NCBI RefSeq assembly: GCF_020131355.1
Contig: NZ_JAHLEL010000059.1
Location: forward strand, 1-57,469
Reading direction: 5' to 3'
From: Pseudonocardia sp. ICBG1293
Lineage (GTDB): Bacteria > Actinomycetota > Actinomycetes > Mycobacteriales > Pseudonocardiaceae
DNA: 57,469 bases
Part shown: in pieces, positions 52,131 to 57,469 of the stretch
Layout: every line of letters starts with the position of its first letter
Position numbering within the stretch: the first letter of the stretch is position 1
The notes under the pieces: generated by a model
Databases searched by the model: none
What the model saw: the letters and a program-made list of their open reading frames with translations, nothing else
Told to the model about the DNA's origin: nothing
Program-made: the position numbers and the translations under genes

Positions 52131-52964
52131 GTGACCTGCCGGGTCCTTGGCGTCCGCCGCCAGGGCTACTACGAATGGCACTCCGGGGCGACATCGCTAC
52201 GGACGCAGGAGAACGAACTGCTCCTCAAACACATCGAGAAAATCCACGCAGAGTCCCGGGGCACCTACGGATGGCCACGTGTGCACGCCGAGCTCACCCT
52301 CGGACTCGGTATCACGGTGAACCACAAACGCGTCGCTCGGCTGATGCGCCAGGCCGGGATCCAGGGCCTCTACCGGCGACGCAACCACGGCTGCACCGTC
52401 CGGGACCAGCACGCCGACCCCTACACCGACCTGGTCGACCGCGACTTCACCGTCGACGGACCGGATGAGATCTGGTGCACCGACATCACCGAACACCCCA
52501 CCCGAGAAGGGAAAGTCTACTGCGCGGCAGTCATCGATGTATTCTCCCGGAAAGCAGTCGGATGGTCCATCGCCGACAACATGCGCACCGAACTCGTCAT
52601 CGACGCCCTCGGCATGGCCATACTCCGCCGACGCCCGCAATACCACGCCACGATCCTACATTCCGACCACGGCACCCAATTCACATCATGGGCATTCGGT
52701 CGACGTCTGGTCGCCGCTGGAATCGTCCCATCGATGGGCTCGATCGGAGATTGCTACGATAACTCTCTGGTCGAATCATTCTGGGGTACCATGCAACTCG
52801 AACTGCTCGATTCCAGAACCTGGAAAACCCGCGCAGAGCTTGCCACCGCCATCTTCGAATGGATAGAATGCTGGTACAATCCGTTACGGCGCCATTCCAG
52901 TATTGGGATGCTCTCCCCGAACGACTTCGAAGCAGCCCACACCCCGCCCGACCACACCCACTGA
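52131..52964 (+). CDS. IS3-A OrfB with complete DDE triad
   Basis: 277 residues. The second catalytic residue is Asp179 (GAC, 52665-52667; HSDHGTQFT), 35 residues before E215, unlike the four other copies. It also differs at PPDHTH near the C terminus. It is the only IS3-A here that can be expected to encode active transposase. Confidence 0.92.
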   Translation: MTCRVLGVRRQGYYEWHSGATSLRTQENELLLKHIEKIHAESRGTYGWPRVHAELTLGLGITVNHKRVARLMRQAGIQGLYRRRNHGCTVRDQHADPYTDLVDRDFTVDGPDEIWCTDITEHPTREGKVYCAAVIDVFSRKAVGWSIADNMRTELVIDALGMAILRRRPQYHATILHSDHGTQFTSWAFGRRLVAAGIVPSMGSIGDCYDNSLVESFWGTMQLELLDSRTWKTRAELATAIFEWIECWYNPLRRHSSIGMLSPNDFEAAHTPPDHTH

Positions 52965-53003
52965 CCCCACACCGTCGGTGTCCGGACTACGGGGCCAAGC
53001 TCA

Positions 53004-53388
53004 AACCGACCCTGATCGGGATCTACGACATGATCGGGCCGCTGCCCGAGCGACCGTGCCTGCACCTGGACCGGGGCTATGACTCAGGCAAGACCTGCGA
53101 TCTGCTCGAACGACTCGGGTTCGACGCACAGATCGCCACCAAGGGCCGGCCCGCCCCGATCCAGGTCGGTAAGCGGTGGCCGGTCGAGCGCACCCATTCC
53201 TGGATGAACGGCTACGGCAAGCTCCGCCGCTTCACCGACCGGCGCACCGTCATCGCCGCGTTCTACCTCGACCTCGCCGCCGCACTCACCGTGATCCGCA
53301 GACTGATCAACGCGGCCCGCAACCGCTACCGCTGGCCGGATAGGCCCACCACCCGCCGGCTGCGGTAACGATCAATTGCCGGGCGTTC
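53004..53388 (+). pseudogene. IS5-2-like transposase, C-terminal fragment
   Basis: From KPTLIGIYDMIGPLPERPCL through D in HLDRGYDSGKT and E in WPVERTHSWMNG to PTTRRLR (stop 53368). The IS end is TGCCGGGCGTTC at 53388, followed by TAA and IS5-1. It is a diverged version of the 5513 element and is cut on its left by IS3-A. Confidence 0.85.
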
Positions 53389-53391
53389 TAA

Positions 53392-54190
53392 GAGGTCGTT
53401 TCAGAAGTCGGCGTGTCGGTCCTGTGTGGATCGGCGCTGGTAGCTGATCATGTCCGGTCGTGGCGCGGCGATCTTGTGTCGAGCGATTGGTGAGCGACGA
53501 GCTGTGGGCGCTGGTGGAGCCGCTGCTGCCCAAGCCGCGCAAGCACAAGCGGGGACGGACAGGCCGTCCGCGGGTGCCGGATCGGGCCGCTCTGGCCGGG
53601 ATCGTGTTCGTGCTCAAGACCGGGATCAGCTGGAACGCGCTGCCCGCCGAGCTCGGCTGTGGGTCCGGAGTGACCTGCTGGCGGCGGCTACGGCAGTGGC
53701 AGCAGGCCGGGGTCTGGGCCCAGCTGCACCGGGTGATGCTCGACCGCCTCGCCCAGCAGGGCCTGCTGGACTGGTCGCGGGCGGCGGTGGACAGCGTGAG
53801 CGTGCGGGCCAAGCGCCGCGGCGAGGCCACCGGGCCCTCGCCGACCGATCGCGGGAAGGCGGGCAGCAAGTACCACGTGCTCTGCGACCGAGGCGGGCTC
53901 CCGCTGCATGCGCTGGTCACCGGGGCGAACACCCACGACAGTCGGATGCTCGCCCCGCTGCTGGACACCAACCCCGGCGTCCGCGAACGGGCGGGACAGC
54001 CGGGGCGTCCGCGACGTCGGCCGGACAAGGTGCACGCCGACAAGGGCTACGACTATCCCCGCTGCCGCCGCTACCTGAGTGGGCGTGGGATCGGGGTGCG
54101 GATCGCCCGGCGCGGGATCGAGGACTCCACCCGGCTCGGGCGGGTCCGCTGGGTCGTCGAGCGCACCATGTCCTGGCTGCTGGACTTCCG
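53392..54190 (+). pseudogene. IS5-1 transposase copy, truncated and fused
   Basis: The IS end GAGGTCGTTTCAGAAGT at 53392 follows TAA. The transposase starts at 53460 and matches 4478-5317 through WVVERTMSWLLDFRR. It then runs at a GGCGGCGA word into IS5-3 in the wrong frame, with a stop at 54407. The C-terminal helices and the passenger gene are missing. Confidence 0.85.
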
Positions 54191-54711
54191 CCGGCGGCGG
54201 CGAGGTCGCCGGTCCGTCGCCGGTGGACCGGCGCAAACAGGGTATGAAACGTTCGGTGCTCGTCGAGGGATACGGCATCCCGCTGGGCCGAGTCCTGGCC
54301 GGAGCCAACCGGCACGACTCCCCGCTACTGGGCCCCACCCTCGACCGCCTCGATGCTCTCGGCCCGCTGCCCGACGACATCACCGTGCACCTCGACGCCG
54401 GCTATGACTCCGGCAAGACCCGCGACACGCTGGCCGAACGAGGCCTGCACGGCGAGATCGCGCACAAGGGTGAGAAAGCGCCGATCCAGGCCACCCGCCG
54501 CTGGCACGTCGAGCGGACCAACGCTTGGCACAACAGCTTCAACCGGCTGCAGCGCTGCTACGAACGACGAGAAATCGTCGTCGACGCGTTCTTCGACCTC
54601 GCCGACACGATCGTCACACTCCGTAGCTTGATTCGGCAGGCCTGGACCACACACCGCTGGAACGCCCGACCTGCACGACGTCCATGATCACCAACCAATC
54701 CGCGCGACCTC
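54191..54711 (+). pseudogene. IS5-3-type transposase, C-terminal fragment
   Basis: Starts GGGEVAGPSPVDRRKQGMKR. It includes D in HLDAGYDSGKTRDTL and E in WHVERTNAWHNSFNRLQRC, and ends at 54687. The IS end CGCGCGACCTC at 54711 is followed by TAA. The 5' half is replaced by the IS5-1 copy; the same IS end is seen at 40643. Confidence 0.8.
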
Positions 54712-54738
54712 TAAACGAGGGTTCGTAGGCTCGGGTCT

Positions 54739-55292
54739 GTGGCGTACGTGCGCACGGTGCGGACCGGGTCGGGAGCGACTGCGGTCCAGATCGTGCACGG
54801 CTCACGGGCTGGCTCCCGCGATATCGAGCACCTGGGCTCCGCCCACGACCCGGACGCGGTCGAAGCGCTCAAGGCTGCGGCCCGCCAGCGCCTGGCCGGT
54901 GGACAGGGCGAGCTGGAACTCGACCTGGGCGAGGCCGGTGCTGCTGTGGCGGCGGCGAGTGGATCGGGGCCGTTGCCGATCGCCTCCTCGCGGATGACTC
55001 CGCTGTGGGACGCGCTCAACGCGGCCTACGGCCAGCTCGGTTTTGACGTTGCGACCAGCGGCGATGAGGTGTTCTGTCACCTGGTGCTGGCGCGGATCAT
55101 CGAGGCGACCAGCAAGCTCGACAGCCTGCGTGTCCTGGCCGAGGCGGGTGTCGAGACCGTCTCCTATGCCACGGTGAAACGCCGTTTGCAGCGCTATGCC
55201 GACGACAGCTGGCGGCGTGGGCTGGCCGCGGCCTGCGCCGCGCATGCGGCGCTGGGGCCGGCGTCGTTGGTGCTCTACGACGTCTCGACGCT
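54739..55292 (+). pseudogene. IS1634-family transposase, N-terminal part
   Basis: GTG at 54739. It reads AYVRTVRTGSGATAVQIVHG, then GSRDIEHLGSAHDPDAVEAL, then ATSGDEVFCHLVLARIIEAT-SKLDSLRVL and YDVSTL, the first catalytic Asp motif, where IS3-B cuts it. The C-terminal fragment at 14731 is of the same family, perhaps the same element. Confidence 0.8.
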
Positions 55293-55362
55293 TGAGGTTC
55301 CCCCGCTTTGCCGGAGTGTCTGAACACTGGTTCGATCTTGAGGGCCAGGAAGGAAGGCACTG

Positions 55363-55674
55363 GTGCCCGCACCGAAAAAGTACCCCGATGAGCTGCGCGA
55401 ACGAGCGGTTCGGCTGTATCGGGAGTCCGACCCTCGCCCGACGTTCCGGGGGCTCGCCGAGCAGCTCGGGGTGCATCACGAGGCCCTGCGCAACTGGGTC
55501 CGTCAGGCCGAGGCAGACACCGGCGAGCGCCATGATCGGCCGTCGACCGACATGCTCGCCGAGAACCGCCGGCTCGCGCGGGAGAACGCTGAGCTGCGGC
55601 GGGTCAACGAGGTCCTGCGCGCGGCGAGCGCCTATTTCGCCAGCGAGATCGGCCCGACCCGGAGGAAATCATGA
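55363..55674 (+). CDS. IS3-B OrfA
   Basis: 103 residues, same as copy 1. Confidence 0.92.
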   Translation: MPAPKKYPDELRERAVRLYRESDPRPTFRGLAEQLGVHHEALRNWVRQAEADTGERHDRPSTDMLAENRRLARENAELRRVNEVLRAASAYFASEIGPTRRKS

Positions 55675-56567
55675 GCTTCGTCGATGCCCATGATTTCCCC
55701 GCCGGTCTCGTACTACGGGTCCTGAACATCGCGGCCCCGACCTACTACGACTGGCGCGCCCGCCGCGCGAACCCCTCTCAGCGGCAGCTCGACGACGCCG
55801 TCCTGCTTGAGCAGATCGTGAAGATCCGCTCGGTGAGCGAGTTCGCCACCACCTACGGATCCCCGCGGGTGTGGCTGGAGCTGCGCCGCCAGGGCGTGCA
55901 CGTCGGGCGCAAGCGCGTCGCTCGGATCATGCGCGAGCACGGCCTTCAGGGCGCGCACCTGCGTCGCGGCTGGAAGGGCGGCTCGACCCGGCAGAATCCG
56001 GCCCACCGCCCGGCGCCGGACCTGCTCGAACGCGACTTCACCGCGACCGCGCCCAACCGGGTGTGGGTGGCGGACCTGACTCGCATCGTCACCGGTGAGG
56101 GCGTGTTGTGGCTGGCCTCGGTGCGGGACGCGTTCTCCAACCGGGTCGTCGGCTGGGCCACCGACCCGCGAGCCACGACGGTGCTGGTGCTGACCGCGCT
56201 CAACCACGCGCTGCGCTCCCGGAGCCTGCGTCCCGGTCAGTTGATCTTTCACAGCGACAAGGGGGCCCAATACACGGCACTGCGATTCACTCAGCGCCTG
56301 GTCGACGCGGGTGTCGCCCCGTCGACAGGGTCCACAGGGGACAGCTATGACAACGCCCTCGCCGAGAACCTGTGGTCCACGCTCAAGATCGAGCTGCTCT
56401 ACTGGCCCGGGACGGGCTTCGCGACCCGCTGCGAGGCCGAGCATGCGCTGATCCGCTACCTCGACGGCTGGTACAACCCGCGCCGGATCCAGGCCCGCCT
56501 CGGAGGGCTCTCACCCGACGAGTACGAAGACGACTATCGTCGCGCCCAGCGCGACGCCGACAGGTAA
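55671..56567 (+). CDS. IS3-B OrfB transposase
   Basis: 298 residues, Pro variant as in copy 1, DDE intact. Confidence 0.92.
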   Translation: MSFVDAHDFPAGLVLRVLNIAAPTYYDWRARRANPSQRQLDDAVLLEQIVKIRSVSEFATTYGSPRVWLELRRQGVHVGRKRVARIMREHGLQGAHLRRGWKGGSTRQNPAHRPAPDLLERDFTATAPNRVWVADLTRIVTGEGVLWLASVRDAFSNRVVGWATDPRATTVLVLTALNHALRSRSLRPGQLIFHSDKGAQYTALRFTQRLVDAGVAPSTGSTGDSYDNALAENLWSTLKIELLYWPGTGFATRCEAEHALIRYLDGWYNPRRIQARLGGLSPDEYEDDYRRAQRDADR

Positions 56568-56597
56568 CCCGCACTCCGGCAAACCGGGGGAAGCTCA

Positions 56598-57285
56598 GGT
56601 CTTGCCTGAGTCATAGCCCCGGTCCAGGTGCAGGCACGGTCGCTCGGGCAGCGGCCCGATCATGTCGTAGATCCCGATCAGGGTCGGTTTCAGCAACGGC
56701 GAGTCGTGGTCATTGGCGCGGGCGCTGATCAGGTGCAGCGGGATCCCCGCACCGTCGCAGACCACGGAGCGTTTGGTGCCCTGTTTGCCCCGGTCGACCG
56801 GGTTACAGCCGGCGACCTCGCCACCGCAGGGAGCCTTGGTGATCGCTCCGTCGGCAGACAGATCGTCGAGGTCGAGACCGATCATCTAGTCATAGCCGGC
56901 CAGCGCGGCCCGAAGGACCTGCTCCCCGACGCCGGCGGCGGCCCACTGGGCGAGACGGCGGCGGATCGTGCGGTCCGAGCAGCCGGGGGTGGCAATGCGT
57001 TCGTAGCCGCTGCCGTGCACCAACGCCGCGAGCACGTGCTCGAACACCAGGCGGTCGGGGATACGGCGGCGGTGACATCCCCACGGATGGGCCGGGTCGA
57101 ACTCCGGGCGCCGCTCTGCCTCGATCAGGGCAGCGAACTCGACCCAGAGGGGGTCGATCAGCGATTCTGGCAATAGAGGCACGGACCCTCCAGGCGACCA
57201 TCAGGACATCAGCAATCCCATGATCACTTGCAGGTCCGTGTCTCTACCAACACCGACACACGGCCACCTCTACTGCCGGACGCTC
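56598..57285 (-). pseudogene. IS5-2-like transposase, N-terminal part with amber stop
   Basis: From MPLLPESLIDPLWVEFAALI (start 57182) to HLDRGYDSGKT at the IS3-B edge. After ALAGYD a TAG (56888-56886) replaces the CAG codon of the 5533 copy; the frame continues MIGLDLDDLSADGAITKAP. The first 40 codons equal the 5533 copy, while the remainder resembles the 53004 fragment, so it is a mosaic. The IS end GCCGGACGCTC at 57285 is followed by TAA. Confidence 0.85.
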
Positions 57286-57288
57286 TAA

Positions 57289-57469
57289 GACGTCGTTTCA
57301 GAAGTGGTGGGCCCGGTTCTGCCGGTGACGGCGGGGCTGGCAGCATCGGCTGATGGTCGCGCCTCGTGTGTCTGAGAAGACGAAGATTTTCGAGTTGGAG
57401 ATCGTCCTGACCGAGGTGGTGGTGCCGCGGTCCGGCGTCGGGTGCAGGTGCCGGGCGAGGTCGACTTGG
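57289..57469 (+). mobile_element. IS5-1 copy, left end, runs off the window
   Basis: Same as 3790 onward: GACGTCGTTTCAGAAGT, then the passenger gene from ATG at 57353. Compared with 3854 it has one extra GTG and one missing G near 57420 (GGTGGTGGTGCCGCGG), which shifts the frame, so this passenger copy also looks broken. Confidence 0.8.

Larger units (their letters stand above)
51722..53003 (+). mobile_element. IS3-A copy 5, the copy with intact catalytic site
   Basis: 1282 bp, flanks ATA and AAC (no duplication). With copy 4 it brackets the mobilisation region (46090-51721) in inverted orientation. Confidence 0.92.
55293..56597 (+). mobile_element. IS3-B copy 6
   Basis: 1305 bp, plus orientation, flanks GCT and GGT (no duplication): IS1634 to the left, IS5-2 to the right. 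Confidence 0.9.

Noticed and set aside
57289..57469. Window end repeating the 3790 region as proof of a circular molecule
   Set aside because: The flanks differ (IS5-2 before 57289, IS30 before 3790) and the sequences differ near 57420, so this is a second IS5-1 copy.
1..57469. tRNA, rRNA or riboswitch
   Set aside because: I looked for tRNA-like cloverleaf and anticodon patterns and for rRNA words and recognised none; no riboswitch core was seen. A dedicated search could still find one.

Overview
The window is very GC-rich, with actinobacterial coding style: GTG/TTG starts, an EspR-like regulator, an Lsr2-like domain and chaplin-like secreted proteins. I infer a Pseudonocardia-type actinomycete, but no marker gene fixes the taxon. 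It reads as a plasmid, or an integrated plasmid region, broken up by insertion sequences (IS). No tRNA or rRNA gene was recognised.

Local IS names used below: IS3-A (1282 bp, five copies), IS3-B (1305 bp, five full copies and one partial), IS3-C (split by an IS3-A), IS3-D and IS3-E (remnants), IS5-1 (1596 bp, transposase plus a pRiA4b ORF-3/TnpR-type passenger gene), IS5-2 (1008 bp), IS5-3 and IS5-D (remnants), plus IS30, IS256 (two types), IS110 and IS1634 members.

Layout. 0-3.4 kb: decayed coding stretch, small secreted protein, hypothetical protein, O-methyltransferase. 3.4-7.9 kb: half an IS30, then IS5-1, a 121-bp MITE-like element and IS5-2 joined end to end through TTA triplets, then a frameshifted IS256. 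8-9.6 kb: DUF1275 membrane protein with an extra C-terminal domain, and the first 37 codons of a beta-carbonic anhydrase cut by IS3-A. 9.6-12.8 kb: IS3-A, IS3-B and IS5-D/IS256 remnants. 12.9-14.6 kb: CitMHS-type citrate transporter and terminator. 14.7-19.5 kb: IS scrap, including the missing half of the IS30 in opposite orientation. 19.5-34.1 kb: three tandem copies (plus a fragment of a fourth) of a unit of about 5.02 kb carrying a putative replication initiator, three hairpins, an array of about 24 nine-bp iteron-like repeats, a small acidic protein, an EspR-like regulator and IS3-B. 34.2-37.2 kb: TctC-type solute-binding protein, IS110 and a broken methyltransferase. 37.2-40.6 kb: nested IS. 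40.6-44.8 kb: Lsr2-like protein, a second secreted/hypothetical pair, a lipoprotein and an excalibur protein, bracketed by IS3-A copies. 46.1-48.5 kb: oriT-like structure, mobC and relaxase. 48.6-51.4 kb: pRiA4b ORF-3-like protein and a three-gene operon for one secreted and two membrane proteins. 51.7-57.5 kb: more nested IS, ending inside another IS5-1.

How it fits together: the 5-kb unit looks like the replication and copy-control module, and the 46-48.5 kb genes a mobilisation module that would need conjugation machinery supplied in trans, since no type IV secretion genes are present. The most notable signals are the triplicated replicon with a Shine-Dalgarno-sequestering hairpin, the TTA-linked IS5 arrays with a MITE, and the loss of a catalytic acidic residue in several transposases, including four of five IS3-A copies.
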